A stretch of DNA of 53,045 nt, from NCBI GenBank assembly GCA_022827885.1, contig JAJEIP010000045.1, positions 1 to 53,045 of the forward strand. The letters run 5' to 3'. This DNA comes from Candidatus Poribacteria bacterium (GTDB lineage Bacteria; Poribacteria; WGA-4E; WGA-3G). A model generated the notes under the pieces. That model saw nothing but the letters and a program-made list of their open reading frames with translations. It did no database searches and was not told the origin of the DNA. Positions 34,261 to 42,879 of the stretch are shown piece by piece. The position numbers and the translations under genes are program-made. Position 1 is the stretch's first letter. Each line of letters opens with the position of its first letter.

Positions 34261-35277
34261 ATGAAAGCGGAATTACAAGCGATTCAAGCCGAGGCACTTG
34301 AAGCTTTAAAGGCAGTGAAAACACCAGACGCGCTTGAATCGCTCCGAATCACATATTTTGGGCGCAGAGGAAAACTCACCGATGTCATGAAGGGCATGGG
34401 CAAACTTTCCAAAGAGGAGCGGCCGGTAATCGGTAAACTCGCAAATGAGGTGCGCACCACGCTCACAGAAGCGTTTGACGCAGCGACGCAAACACTGCAT
34501 CGGCAGCAACAGGAACAGCAGCTTGAAGAAGAAGCCGTTGACATCACGCTTCCTGGGCGGAAACCGGCTTACGGGAAGGCACACCCCATCATGCAAACGT
34601 TGGAGCGGATTGAGGCAATTTTCTGTCAAATGGGGTTCCAAGTGGTGACGGGACCCGACGTTGAGACCGAGTATTACAACTTCGATGCGCTAAACACGCC
34701 TGCGGATCATCCGGCTCGCGATTTGCACGATACTTTTTACCTAACGGACGGACGTCTTTTGAGGACCCATACCTCGCCTGTTCAGGTCCGCGCCATGGAG
34801 ACCCAAAAACCGCCGATCCGAATTATCGTGCCAGGGAAATGCTATCGAGTAGACTACGATATCTCCCACACCCCGATGTTCCATCACGTGGAAGGTTTGC
34901 TTGTGGATACGCGCGCCACTTTTAGCGAACTCAAAGGCGTTCTGACCTCCTTTGCTCGACAAATGTTCGGAGACAAGACGCAGATGCGCTTCCGTCCCCA
35001 CTTCTTCCCTTTTACAGAGCCGAGTGCGGAGATGGATATCTCCTGTGCCGTCTGTCAAGGAAAAGGGTGTCGGAGTTGTGGCGGCACAGGCTGGGTCGAA
35101 ATCTTGGGGGCTGGTGCTGTGGATCCTGCTGTATTTGAAGCCGTGGACTACGACCCGGATCAGGTTACAGGATTCGCCTTCGGTATGGGGGTGGAACGGA
35201 TCGCGAACCTCCAGTTTCGCATCCCGGACATCCGCATGCTCTACGAAAACGATCTTCGGTTCCTACGTCAATTCTAA
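34261..35277 (+). CDS. pheS: phenylalanyl-tRNA synthetase alpha chain
   Basis: 338 aa, usual length. An N-terminal coiled coil precedes the class II core: 'HPIMQTLERIEAIFCQMGFQ', 'TGPDVETEYYNFDALNTPAD', 'HPARDLHDTFYL', motif 2 'GKCYRVDYDISHTPMFHHVE', 'MRFRPHFFPFTEPSAEMDI' and motif 3 'AFGMGVERIANLQF'. A Cys cluster 'CAVCQGKGCRSCGGTGW' sits before motif 3, as in many PheS. No pheT follows; SUMF1-like and CRTAC1-like genes do instead, so the synthetase subunits are apparently unlinked here. Confidence 0.95.
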   Translation: MKAELQAIQAEALEALKAVKTPDALESLRITYFGRRGKLTDVMKGMGKLSKEERPVIGKLANEVRTTLTEAFDAATQTLHRQQQEQQLEEEAVDITLPGRKPAYGKAHPIMQTLERIEAIFCQMGFQVVTGPDVETEYYNFDALNTPADHPARDLHDTFYLTDGRLLRTHTSPVQVRAMETQKPPIRIIVPGKCYRVDYDISHTPMFHHVEGLLVDTRATFSELKGVLTSFARQMFGDKTQMRFRPHFFPFTEPSAEMDISCAVCQGKGCRSCGGTGWVEILGAGAVDPAVFEAVDYDPDQVTGFAFGMGVERIANLQFRIPDIRMLYENDLRFLRQF

Positions 35278-35289
35278 TGTGGGGCATAG

Positions 35290-36171
35290 ATGAAACGCTT
35301 TTGTTTTGCAATCGTCATACCCATCCTTATTCTCTACACTAATTCTGCTGTTTCCGAAGTTAACGACGCTGCTCAACAGGTCCTCACCACTATAGAATGG
35401 GTCTCAATTCCCGAAGGCACCTTTCTGATGGGGTCAACCCCCGAGGAGACGAAAGCCGCTTACGAAGATGCGAAATTGCGGAGTTCCATGTTGGAGCAAC
35501 ACACTTTCCACGCTGAATTGCCACGACACCCCGTCTACTTGAGCACTTACGAAATATCGCGGTATGAAATCACCAATGCACAATACCGCGCCTTCGTTGA
35601 AGCAACAGACCGTCCCACGCCGCGCGGGCACAATGGTGAGGAGACGTGGGCAGATGAAACACTCAACAGCGACACACAGCCCGTTGTCGGCGTGACATGG
35701 TTTGATGCACAAGCGTTTTCAGAATGGATCGGCGGAAGTCTACCGACCGAAGCACAGTGGGAACGTGCAGCACGTGGTACAGAGGGACGAACATATCCGT
35801 GGGGGAACACACCCCCGAAAGCACGTCAGCATGCCAACTTCGCGCGCCGTTACAATCGTCCGATACCGGTAGGTCAGTTCCCGAAAGGCGAATCTCCGAA
35901 CGGCATCGCAGACCTTGCCGGAAATGTATGGGAGTGGTGCCTCGATGAATATAGTCCAACTTTTTATCAGCAACATAACGGTGGAACCTCCCAGGATCCA
36001 CTTAATCTCCGATTCCGAGATGTCCTACGTGCAAGAGTCATTCGGGGCGGCGCGTGGGATGTCGGAAGAGCGTTTCTGCGTTCAAGTCTACGGTTCAAAT
36101 TCTATCCTTTGGATTCAACACATACAATCGGATTTCGGGTTGTCCGTCCCCGTCCAGGAATAAAAGAATAG
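35290..36171 (+). CDS. exported SUMF1/formylglycine-generating-enzyme-like protein
   Basis: 293 aa with a signal peptide ('FCFAIVIPILILYTNSAVS'). FGE-sulfatase fold marks: 'WVSIPEGTFLMGSTPEE', 'PRHPVYLSTYEISRYEITNA', 'QPVVGVTWFDAQAFSEWIGG', 'LPTEAQWERAARG', 'YPWGNTPP', 'GIADLAGNVWEWCLDEY', 'VIRGGAWDV' and 'TIGFRVVR'. The paired cysteines of true FGE are not seen; only the Cys of 'WEWC' is near that site. It is therefore probably a ligand-binding or structural member, not a sulfatase activator. It starts 12 bp after pheS. Confidence 0.85.
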   Translation: MKRFCFAIVIPILILYTNSAVSEVNDAAQQVLTTIEWVSIPEGTFLMGSTPEETKAAYEDAKLRSSMLEQHTFHAELPRHPVYLSTYEISRYEITNAQYRAFVEATDRPTPRGHNGEETWADETLNSDTQPVVGVTWFDAQAFSEWIGGSLPTEAQWERAARGTEGRTYPWGNTPPKARQHANFARRYNRPIPVGQFPKGESPNGIADLAGNVWEWCLDEYSPTFYQQHNGGTSQDPLNLRFRDVLRARVIRGGAWDVGRAFLRSSLRFKFYPLDSTHTIGFRVVRPRPGIKE

Positions 36172-36178
36172 CCCGCCC

Positions 36179-37843
36179 ATGACCATGCGCCAACGGAAAC
36201 ACGACGTGCCTCGCCTCCTGTCCCTTATATTACAGACCTGTCTCTTTCTCATACACCCACTGCTCGGTAGTGCTGCGCCCTATTTCCGAGACGTGACCGA
36301 TGCAATGGAACTTGACTTTCGACACATCAACGGTTTCTCAGCGGAACGCCGACTCGTTGAAACCATGGGTAGCGGAGGCGTGCTCTTTGACTTTGACAAT
36401 GATGGCGACTTGGATCTCTATCTCGTTCAAGGCAATTCGCTCTTGCCGGCAACAGAATCATCACCCACAAACCGTCTCTATCGAAACGATGCGGGTATTT
36501 TTGTTGACATCACGACCGCCGCAAACCTCGGTGATACGGGTTATGGTCTGGGTGCTGTCGCCGCGGATTATAATTCTGACGGGTATCGCGATCTATATGT
36601 GACAAACTTAGGCAAAAATGTCCTCTACCGAAACAACGGGGACGGCACATTTACGGATGTAACCGAACACGCACGGGTAGGCTGTCCCTTGTTAAGCGCG
36701 AGTGCCGCATTCGCGGACATTGACCGAGATGGTGACTTGGATCTTTACGTGTGTAACTATGTCGAGTACGCCTTGGAGACCGATATTCCGTGTTATTACA
36801 AAAACGTTCTGCGTATCTACTGCGGTCCCAATGAATATCACGGCATCGCCGATGTGCTTTACCGAAACAACGGGGACGGCACCTTCACAGACATAACGAA
36901 ATCTGCAGGGGTCTATGAACCTACGACGCGAGGACTCGGTGTCGTTTTCACAGACGTGAACAACGACGCATGGCTGGACATCTACGTCGCAAACGATATG
37001 TCTCCGAATACACTTTTCATCAATCAGGGTAACGGCACTTTTCGAGAAGAGGGTGTGTTTCGCGGCGTTGCCTACAACGGCGACGGCATAGCAAACGGTT
37101 CTATGGGCATAGACGCTGGAGACTACGACAACGACGGTGATATTGACCTCTGGGTATCCAATTTTGCCTTGGAGGCGAACTGCCTCATGCAAAACGATGG
37201 CGACGGCTATTTCGAGGATGTGACGTTTGACACAAACCTCGCCGATCCTTCTTTCTATGCCCTCGGTTTCGGTACCCGTTTCATCGACTTTGATAACGAC
37301 GGTTGGTTAGATCTACTCGTCGGGAATGGACATATCTGGGACAACGTGGAACAGATTGACGCGAAACAGAGTTACGCCCAACCTGTCCAGCTATTTCGCA
37401 ATCAAGGTGGCACTGGGTTCACCGAGATTACCGCCGAAGCAGGGCTGGATGAAACACCTTACGTCGTCCGCGGAATGCTCTTTGGGGATATAGATGCGGA
37501 TGGTGATGTGGACGTTGTGCTCTGTCAATCGAACCGCCCAACAGTTATTCTCAGCAATGAAATCGGCAGTGAAAATGCATGGTTAACAGTGAGATTGGTG
37601 GGAACAGACGGAAATACGGATGCAATCGGCGCGCAGGTTCAGTTAGAAGCAGGCGGTATGACCTTCTTACGGGAGGTGATCTGCGGGGCAAGTTACCTAT
37701 CGGGTAACGATCTGCGTCTCACCTTTGGATTGGGAGATGCCTCACAACTGAACAACCTCCAGGTCCGATGGCACAACGGAAAGGTGCAGCAGTTAGATAG
37801 TAAAGTGCCAATCCGTCAAATTGTTACATTTTCCCAGAATTGA
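36179..37843 (+). CDS. exported FG-GAP/VCBS repeat protein, CRTAC1 family
   Basis: 554 aa with a signal peptide ending near 'HPLLGSAAPYF'. At least seven FG-GAP/VCBS blades with calcium-binding loops are visible: 'LFDFDNDGDLDLYLV', 'AADYNSDGYRDLYVTN', 'ADIDRDGDLDLYVCN', 'TDVNNDAWLDIYVAND', 'DAGDYDNDGDIDLWVSN', 'IDFDNDGWLDLLVGN' and 'GDIDADGDVDVVLCQ'. The C-terminal ASPIC/UnbV part is 'NAWLTVRLVGTDGNTDAIGA' to 'VRWHNGKVQQL'. It is a beta-propeller adhesion-type protein, extracellular or periplasmic; the ligand is unknown. It starts 7 bp after the SUMF1-like stop, so the two are co-transcribed. Confidence 0.92.
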   Translation: MTMRQRKHDVPRLLSLILQTCLFLIHPLLGSAAPYFRDVTDAMELDFRHINGFSAERRLVETMGSGGVLFDFDNDGDLDLYLVQGNSLLPATESSPTNRLYRNDAGIFVDITTAANLGDTGYGLGAVAADYNSDGYRDLYVTNLGKNVLYRNNGDGTFTDVTEHARVGCPLLSASAAFADIDRDGDLDLYVCNYVEYALETDIPCYYKNVLRIYCGPNEYHGIADVLYRNNGDGTFTDITKSAGVYEPTTRGLGVVFTDVNNDAWLDIYVANDMSPNTLFINQGNGTFREEGVFRGVAYNGDGIANGSMGIDAGDYDNDGDIDLWVSNFALEANCLMQNDGDGYFEDVTFDTNLADPSFYALGFGTRFIDFDNDGWLDLLVGNGHIWDNVEQIDAKQSYAQPVQLFRNQGGTGFTEITAEAGLDETPYVVRGMLFGDIDADGDVDVVLCQSNRPTVILSNEIGSENAWLTVRLVGTDGNTDAIGAQVQLEAGGMTFLREVICGASYLSGNDLRLTFGLGDASQLNNLQVRWHNGKVQQLDSKVPIRQIVTFSQN

Positions 37844-37868
37844 CACTTTTCGCTATTAATACTAAAAT
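37840..37868 (+). promoter_or_regulatory. sigma-70 type promoter
   Basis: TTGACA (37840-37845), a 17-bp spacer and TAAAAT (37863-37868). It overlaps the end of the CRTAC1-like gene and would drive the 118-aa gene through a leader containing element copy G. Confidence 0.5.
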
Positions 37869-37969
37869 GGAAGATACGGTAGCATTGGGAGATGGCTATT
37901 TTTCTCAAAATCCAAGGTGCGTAGTCTGGAACGTAGTGGAGGGGTTTTTGCTAGGGTATTTCTGCGGAT

Positions 37970-38041
37970 TTCCTCTGGATATACGGAAAGGAACGTAAAA
38001 TTCCTAACCCACCTGACCGAACCGCAAGGTAAATTAAAAAA
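37970..38041 (+). repeat. leader element copy G (before the 118-aa gene)
   Basis: CTGGATATACGGAAAGGAAC, then CCTAACCCACCTGACCGAAC and CGCAAGGTAAATTAAAAAA directly before the ATG at 38042. It is one of the cleanest copies. Confidence 0.7.
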
Positions 38042-38398
38042 ATGAAAATTGTTGAAGAAAGAGAAGCGTGGATTCACACGCACTTCATCCTTGATAGTTT
38101 CTTTGTCACCGAGCAGGAACGCAGGCAGATCTCTATCAGCATCGAACCGGAACTCATGCATCTCGGACTCCAATACGGTCTGACGTATAACATCGCGCCT
38201 TCAAAGCATCGCGCCATCATCGTTCTTGAATGCATACCCTTTGATCCAGTCAAAGCGACAATTAAAGAACTGATTAATGGGGTCATCGAGGATTTTCCGG
38301 TCCGACTCCCTGAACAACGGAACGTTGTTACCAACATTACCGTCGCCGACCCAGAAACGGAAACAATCGGTATTAATGGCCGAGTCCCAGCGCAGTGA
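38042..38398 (+). CDS. small protein of unknown function
   Basis: 118 aa, soluble. 'REAWIHTHFILDSFFVTEQE' is followed by alternating strand/helix sequence with 'HRAIIVLECIPFDPVKATIK'. I do not recognise the family. The start is fixed by the leader element. Its last 26 bp overlap the end of the convergent enolase-superfamily gene. Confidence 0.65.
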   Translation: MKIVEEREAWIHTHFILDSFFVTEQERRQISISIEPELMHLGLQYGLTYNIAPSKHRAIIVLECIPFDPVKATIKELINGVIEDFPVRLPEQRNVVTNITVADPETETIGINGRVPAQ

Positions 38399-39728
38399 GT
38401 ACCTGTGTCCCGACAGTCCCATCGGTGATGTTGAAAATGGATGGGAATTCGTCCCGCCAACCATCATTGGCACTTGGACAAAATTGGCGAGCGTTACCTT
38501 CGATAGCCGTTACACTGGGGATCCGCGCAGCGAGTCCGGCGGAATGTAAAAACGACGCACCCGGACACGTCAGATCCTGAACAGCGAGGAACATACCGTA
38601 TCCTGCGGCGGCTGCACCCATCAGCAGCGCTTGAGACTGTCCTTTGCACGCCTTGAGTGCAACACCAGAATACCCTTGCTCGCGTGCCAGTAGAAAGGTC
38701 TCAAAATCGGTCAGTGACTCGTCGATGACCACCGGTTTTATTTCGGCAGCTTTGTGCATCTTATTTTCGGGATGCGCCTTCAGATCCCGGTCTGTCGGTT
38801 GCTCGATATAAGCAAGGCGTTGGAAAGCGTTGCCTTCTGCTTCTTGAATCTGACTGAGAAATTCCAATAGATATTCAACATTCTGACAGGTTTCGTTGAA
38901 GTCAGCAGAATAGTGCCACGTGTCAACACCGCGTTTTGCTTGTGTTTCGGCGGTGATCTTGTCGATTGCGAGAACGCGTGCGACATCCCACGCCAAGTCG
39001 TCGCCGTTCAGTTTAATTTTTAGATGTGTTAGGCCATCGGCAACGATCCATTCAGAGAGCGTTTCTGGGAGCCCGTCATTGAGACGTTCTGGAATATCCG
39101 TGTCGGTGAGTGGATCCAGCGCGCCGACGAGATGGTAAAGTGGTATATCCGGTTTCGGTTGGCGCGCCGTGTATTGGTCAAGATATTTACCCGTAAACCG
39201 TTCATTCAAAAAATGTGACAGGTCCGCCTCAATGAAGTCTTTGCCCAATCCGTCGTAACTATTGATTCCGTTTGCCTTACCGAACGCATCGTGGAGTGCC
39301 GCGTCAATCGGACTTGTCGTAACGACTGTGCAGAGTTTCGGCATCGGCGACGCGAGTTGCATATTATGAGACAACTCATCAGCGAGTTTTAAAAATTCTG
39401 GCTCAAGCACTTCTGAGAGTTCAAGCGGGTGTGCACAAAGTGTGCAATTCCGTGTTGTTGCTACCGCCAATTCGGCGAGTTTTTTCATCGCGGCGAGACT
39501 TTGGTCAAAAGGCGCGTAGCGCGGTGGAAACGCCCAAACGTTACCGAGTGGCATGGAGCCTTTTCCTTCTGCCTCTTGGTTTCCATCGCGCGTCTGGACC
39601 TGTACCCGGACATTAAAGAGGACGCAGTGATCTGTCGGCACGCCACCGAATTTGAGTGGGGTCCGGTATTGGTGTTCTTCAAAATCGTAATGAACGTCAA
39701 GGATGCGAATATCTGTCGGTTTTGGCAT
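38373..39728 (-). CDS. enolase-superfamily enzyme (mandelate racemase/MLE-like)
   Basis: 451 aa, longer than DgoD. Barrel motifs: 'GLTHLKIKLNGDDLAW' (KxK), 'YSADFNET' (Asp ligand), 'AYIEQPTDRD' (Glu ligand), 'PVVIDESLTDFETF' (third ligand), 'ALKACKGQSQALL' (C-terminal Lys) and 'LAVQDLTCPGASFLHSAGLA'. The KxK / Lys arrangement is that of the muconate-lactonising subgroup (dipeptide epimerases, OSBS). N-terminal capping region: 'HYDFEEHQYRTPLKFGG'. The substrate is unknown. It is transcribed divergently from the SHMT-family gene. Confidence 0.82.
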   Translation of the reverse strand: MPKPTDIRILDVHYDFEEHQYRTPLKFGGVPTDHCVLFNVRVQVQTRDGNQEAEGKGSMPLGNVWAFPPRYAPFDQSLAAMKKLAELAVATTRNCTLCAHPLELSEVLEPEFLKLADELSHNMQLASPMPKLCTVVTTSPIDAALHDAFGKANGINSYDGLGKDFIEADLSHFLNERFTGKYLDQYTARQPKPDIPLYHLVGALDPLTDTDIPERLNDGLPETLSEWIVADGLTHLKIKLNGDDLAWDVARVLAIDKITAETQAKRGVDTWHYSADFNETCQNVEYLLEFLSQIQEAEGNAFQRLAYIEQPTDRDLKAHPENKMHKAAEIKPVVIDESLTDFETFLLAREQGYSGVALKACKGQSQALLMGAAAAGYGMFLAVQDLTCPGASFLHSAGLAARIPSVTAIEGNARQFCPSANDGWRDEFPSIFNITDGTVGTQVLTALGLGH

Positions 39729-39856
39729 GGTTCCCTCGTCACAATTGTCTGTTTTCTTTCATGGTAACCGATTTCCTACGGCACGTCAAGCACAAAATCC
39801 GCCCGCAACGGTTTCGCGTGGCGTCGAACTTCTTAATCCAAAGTGCGTAGTTCATA

Positions 39857-39934
39857 ATGAAATGGAGAGCGGATATAAGAAAGGCGTGTCAAACTTCAAA
39901 CCCACACTGTTTAACCACAAGGAAAGTTAAAAAT
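39857..39934 (+). repeat. leader element copy H with in-frame ATG (before the SHMT gene)
   Basis: ATGAAATGGAGAGCGGATAT, AAGAAAGGCGTGTC, TCAAACCCACAC, then TTTAACCACAAGGAAAGTTA ending before the ATG at 39935. The ATG at 39857 (MKWRADIRK...) is in frame with the enzyme, so this copy could yield a 26-residue N-terminal extension. Confidence 0.65.
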
Positions 39935-41173
39935 ATGGCACACAACGCAAAAGTTCAAAAACTCACTTCGCTTCTCGATAAACATCAAACCTATCGGGAC
40001 ACCTGTCTCAATCTCATCGCTTCGGAGAACACGCCTTCGCCATTGGTGGAAGAACTTTTTGACGAACGGCTGGCACGGCGATATGGAAATTATTCTGGCG
40101 TTGACATCTACCAACGGAATTACAAGGGCAACCGCTACATCGCCGAAATAGAGGGGTACACGCAGGAGTTAGCGAAGGAGTTGTTCGGCGCAGCGCACGT
40201 CGATTTCCGCCCATTATCAGGGAATATCGCGGGGATTGCGACGACGTTTGCATTGGCGAAGCCGGGCGATACGGCATTAGAGGTTCATAACGGACACCAC
40301 TATGCCCAAAAACTACTCTCCTCACCCCTCAAGATAGAACTTCAGTCGATTCCGATTCCGTGGGACGGACACCGTTCAAACATCGACCTTGAAGCAACGC
40401 TTGAACTCATTGCGAAACACAAACCCAGCATTGTCAATATCGGATCTGGTATATTTCTCTTCCCGCAACCCGTGCGAGAGTTGAAAGATGCAATGCGCCA
40501 AGCGAATCCAGATGCCTACCTTATCTACGATGCCTCACACGTCATCGGGCTCATTGCCGGCGGACGATTCCAATCACCGTTTGATGAAGGCGCGGATGTC
40601 ATTATTTCCAGCACGCATAAAACACTTGCCGGACCACAAGGCGGAATGGTGCTAACAAACGATGCATCCATCGCTGCGCGGGTTGCGAAGGGTGTCTATC
40701 CGTTGCTGATGAGCAATCACCACCTGAACCGACTTCCAGCGTTAGCAGGGACGTTTATAGAATGGATGGAATGCGGCGCAGCACAAGCAGATGCGATTGT
40801 TACGAATGCGAAGGCACTCGGACAGGCGTTGGCGGAACGTGGTGTTCCGATGCTTGGTGCCGACCTCGGTTTCACGGAGTCGCATACGTTGATACTAATT
40901 GTAGATAAGTACGGGGAAGGCGGTGCACTCGCAAACCATTTAGAGGCGTGCCATATTATCGCAGGTGCCGCCGGATTGGCACCGGAAGTCGGCACATCTG
41001 GACTGCGGATGGGTGTTCAAGAGGTTACCCGATGGGGCATGACCCCAACGGATGCGCCGGACATCGCGGAATGTATTGTCGCAGCACTCTCCGGTAGGAT
41101 TCCTGAAGAACTCAGGCCAAAGGTTGCAGAAGTCGCGCGTCGTTTTGACACAATCCAGTTCACCGTTGATTGA
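39935..41173 (+). CDS. serine hydroxymethyltransferase family PLP enzyme
   Basis: 412 aa from the ATG at 39935. PLP-site motif 'DVIISSTHKTLAGPQGGMVL' (the Lys of THK binds PLP), 'YDASHVIGLIAGGRFQSPF', 'LNLIASENTPSPLVEELF', 'DFRPLSGNIAGIATTFALA' and 'GTSGLRMGVQEVTRWGMT' are SHMT-like. The classical 'YAEGYPGKRYYGG' and 'THKTLRGPRGG' are altered ('YGNYSGVDIYQRNYKGNRYI', LAGPQGG), so it is a divergent member. Folate-dependent glycine/serine exchange is likely but not certain; an aldolase role is possible. Confidence 0.82.
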   Translation: MAHNAKVQKLTSLLDKHQTYRDTCLNLIASENTPSPLVEELFDERLARRYGNYSGVDIYQRNYKGNRYIAEIEGYTQELAKELFGAAHVDFRPLSGNIAGIATTFALAKPGDTALEVHNGHHYAQKLLSSPLKIELQSIPIPWDGHRSNIDLEATLELIAKHKPSIVNIGSGIFLFPQPVRELKDAMRQANPDAYLIYDASHVIGLIAGGRFQSPFDEGADVIISSTHKTLAGPQGGMVLTNDASIAARVAKGVYPLLMSNHHLNRLPALAGTFIEWMECGAAQADAIVTNAKALGQALAERGVPMLGADLGFTESHTLILIVDKYGEGGALANHLEACHIIAGAAGLAPEVGTSGLRMGVQEVTRWGMTPTDAPDIAECIVAALSGRIPEELRPKVAEVARRFDTIQFTVD

Positions 41174-41189
41174 AGTGAACCTAAAAGAC

Positions 41190-41276
41190 ATATAGACCAA
41201 GTAGGACTCGAACCCACTTCACCGCTGGCGAGGTTTCCCAACCTCGCCTTACGATGTCTGAGTATCTCAGTATTTG
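41190..41276 (-). other. tRNA 3'-half-like remnant with a palindrome
   Basis: On the minus strand GTGGGTTCGAGTCCTAC forms a proper T-arm (loop TTCGAGT). A long palindrome GGCGAGGTT/AACCTCGCC precedes it, with a TTGGGAA loop that imitates an anticodon loop. AGACAT and ATGTCT flank the unit. No matching 5' acceptor arm or D-arm is present, so it is not a complete tRNA. It is perhaps a tRNA fragment interrupted by a REP palindrome. A second T-loop-like GGGTTCAATC lies near 41300. Confidence 0.35.
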
Positions 41277-41406
41277 TATACTTTACCATAAAACGATTGA
41301 ACCCATCTGCTTTGTAAGACTTACTGTCACTTCTAAAAGTGACCAATTTCCGCTTCAATTTTCCGCATATTATTGCCAATAATTCTACATAAGATTTAAT
41401 TTTTAC

Positions 41407-41436
41407 TTGACACTTAATAATCTAATAAGGTATAAT
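41407..41436 (+). promoter_or_regulatory. sigma-70 promoter for the ankyrin gene
   Basis: Consensus TTGACA (41407-41412), an 18-bp spacer and consensus TATAAT (41431-41436), 48 bp before the ATG at 41484. Confidence 0.75.
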
Positions 41437-41483
41437 GGTTAAATGATATTTAGCAAAAACACATATAGAAAAGGGAAATATTC

Positions 41484-42761
41484 ATGAAAAATAAACAAAC
41501 CTTTATTACAGCCGTACAAGATGGCAACATAGATACAGTTAGGCATTTATTGGTGGTTGATAAGACCCTCTGCGCGCACATTGACGCACCATGGTTCAGT
41601 TTCGATGCCCCCGCGATCGTGTTTGCCGCTGCCTCTGGCAACCGTGAGCTCATTGAGGTGCTGCTCGATGCTGGCGCGAACATTGATGTCAAGAGCAGTT
41701 GGTGGGCAGGCGGCACTTCAGCATTACACCACACTACCGGTTCCATGCTGAACTACAACAGTGAACTTGCCGACTATCTGATTAAACAAGGCGCAACCAT
41801 CGACGCGCATGCCGCCGCAGGTTTAGACATGTCCGGGAAACTTACCCAACTGATTCGCGAGGATCCCGAAGTCGTTAACGCACCGGGAAGCGATGGCATG
41901 TCTCCACTCCACTTCGCCGCGACCCCTCAAATTGCTGAACTGCTGCTCACACACGGCGCGGATATAAATCTACGCGACCGCGATCACAACGGGACACCAG
42001 CACAATGGACAATGAGAAGACGACCTGAGGTGTGTCGCTATCTCCTTGAACAGGGTGCCGAGGCGGATATTGTCCTCTATTGCGCGATCGGTGATGTTGA
42101 AAGGGCAAGCGCGGAATTTGAAAAAAATCCCAAACTCCTCAATCTCCGGATTAATGTGAAATCTCCTAAAGGCTATATTGTACCAACGTTGAAATCGTCG
42201 GATATTGGCGACGAACAAATAGATGAAGTCCCCGGTGGACATGTCTATGCCTATCAGGTCGGACCTACCATCCCTCTGCTTGAAATGGCTCTTAATTACA
42301 ATCAGAGCGCAATCGTTGATCTTCTGATTGACGAAGGTTATGAAATCAACTTTCGGGATTGGTATGTGCTTGTTGGACAGGGACCCAAGCGGTTTGATAC
42401 ATTGCTGAAGGCGTTTCTTGCCAAAGGCTGGGACATTAATGCCCGTCGGGAACATCGACATGGAATGTGGGCACCGTTGCATTGGGTGGCGCAACGGGGT
42501 CTGACGCATGGGATCCTGTGTCTGTTAGAGAATGGAGCAGATCCGAACATAACTGATGACAAGGGACGCACCCCGCTGCATATCATCGCGCAAAAGGGGG
42601 TCGGAAAGAATCAGGTGCAGTTGCTTATAGAACACGGTGGCGATATTAACGCCCGCGATGCCAACGGCGAGACACCACTTGACTACGCACGAAAAGCGAA
42701 GAGGAAAATCGTTAATAATTTCTTCACAGAATACGCAAATCGGGCAGAAAAAAATGTTTAA
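41484..42761 (+). CDS. ankyrin-repeat protein
   Basis: 425 aa, no signal peptide. Ankyrin repeats are visible along its length: 'FITAVQDGNIDTVRHLLVVD', 'FAAASGNRELIEVLLDAGAN', 'GMSPLHFAATPQIAELLLTH', 'LLEMALNYNQSAIVDLLIDE', 'APLHWVAQRGLTHGILCLLE' and 'GRTPLHIIAQKGVGKNQVQL'. The region near residues 210-245 is non-repeat. It is a protein-interaction scaffold with unknown partner. The Rieske pair follows with its own promoter. An AAAAGGGAAA ribosome site precedes the ATG. Confidence 0.9.
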   Translation: MKNKQTFITAVQDGNIDTVRHLLVVDKTLCAHIDAPWFSFDAPAIVFAAASGNRELIEVLLDAGANIDVKSSWWAGGTSALHHTTGSMLNYNSELADYLIKQGATIDAHAAAGLDMSGKLTQLIREDPEVVNAPGSDGMSPLHFAATPQIAELLLTHGADINLRDRDHNGTPAQWTMRRRPEVCRYLLEQGAEADIVLYCAIGDVERASAEFEKNPKLLNLRINVKSPKGYIVPTLKSSDIGDEQIDEVPGGHVYAYQVGPTIPLLEMALNYNQSAIVDLLIDEGYEINFRDWYVLVGQGPKRFDTLLKAFLAKGWDINARREHRHGMWAPLHWVAQRGLTHGILCLLENGADPNITDDKGRTPLHIIAQKGVGKNQVQLLIEHGGDINARDANGETPLDYARKAKRKIVNNFFTEYANRAEKNV

Positions 42762-42768
42762 TTTTGCC

Positions 42769-42798
42769 TTGACATCTTTAATTGGGTTAGGATATAAT
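42769..42798 (+). promoter_or_regulatory. sigma-70 promoter for the Rieske pair
   Basis: Consensus TTGACA (42769-42774), an 18-bp spacer and TATAAT (42793-42798), same architecture as the ankyrin promoter. TTAGGAGGA lies before the ATG at 42880. Confidence 0.75.
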
Positions 42799-42879
42799 AA
42801 TTTGTATGGGTTAAGTCAAGACAAACATTGTTTTATTACGGCTATGGCAAGCAAAACCAATTAGGAGGAACACAAAACC

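Noticed and set aside
35290-36171. True formylglycine-generating enzyme activating a sulfatase
   Set aside because: The catalytic cysteine pair is not visible and no sulfatase gene is in the window.
41190-41276. Complete tRNA gene
   Set aside because: No complementary 5' acceptor strand or D-arm; the variable region would be abnormally long.
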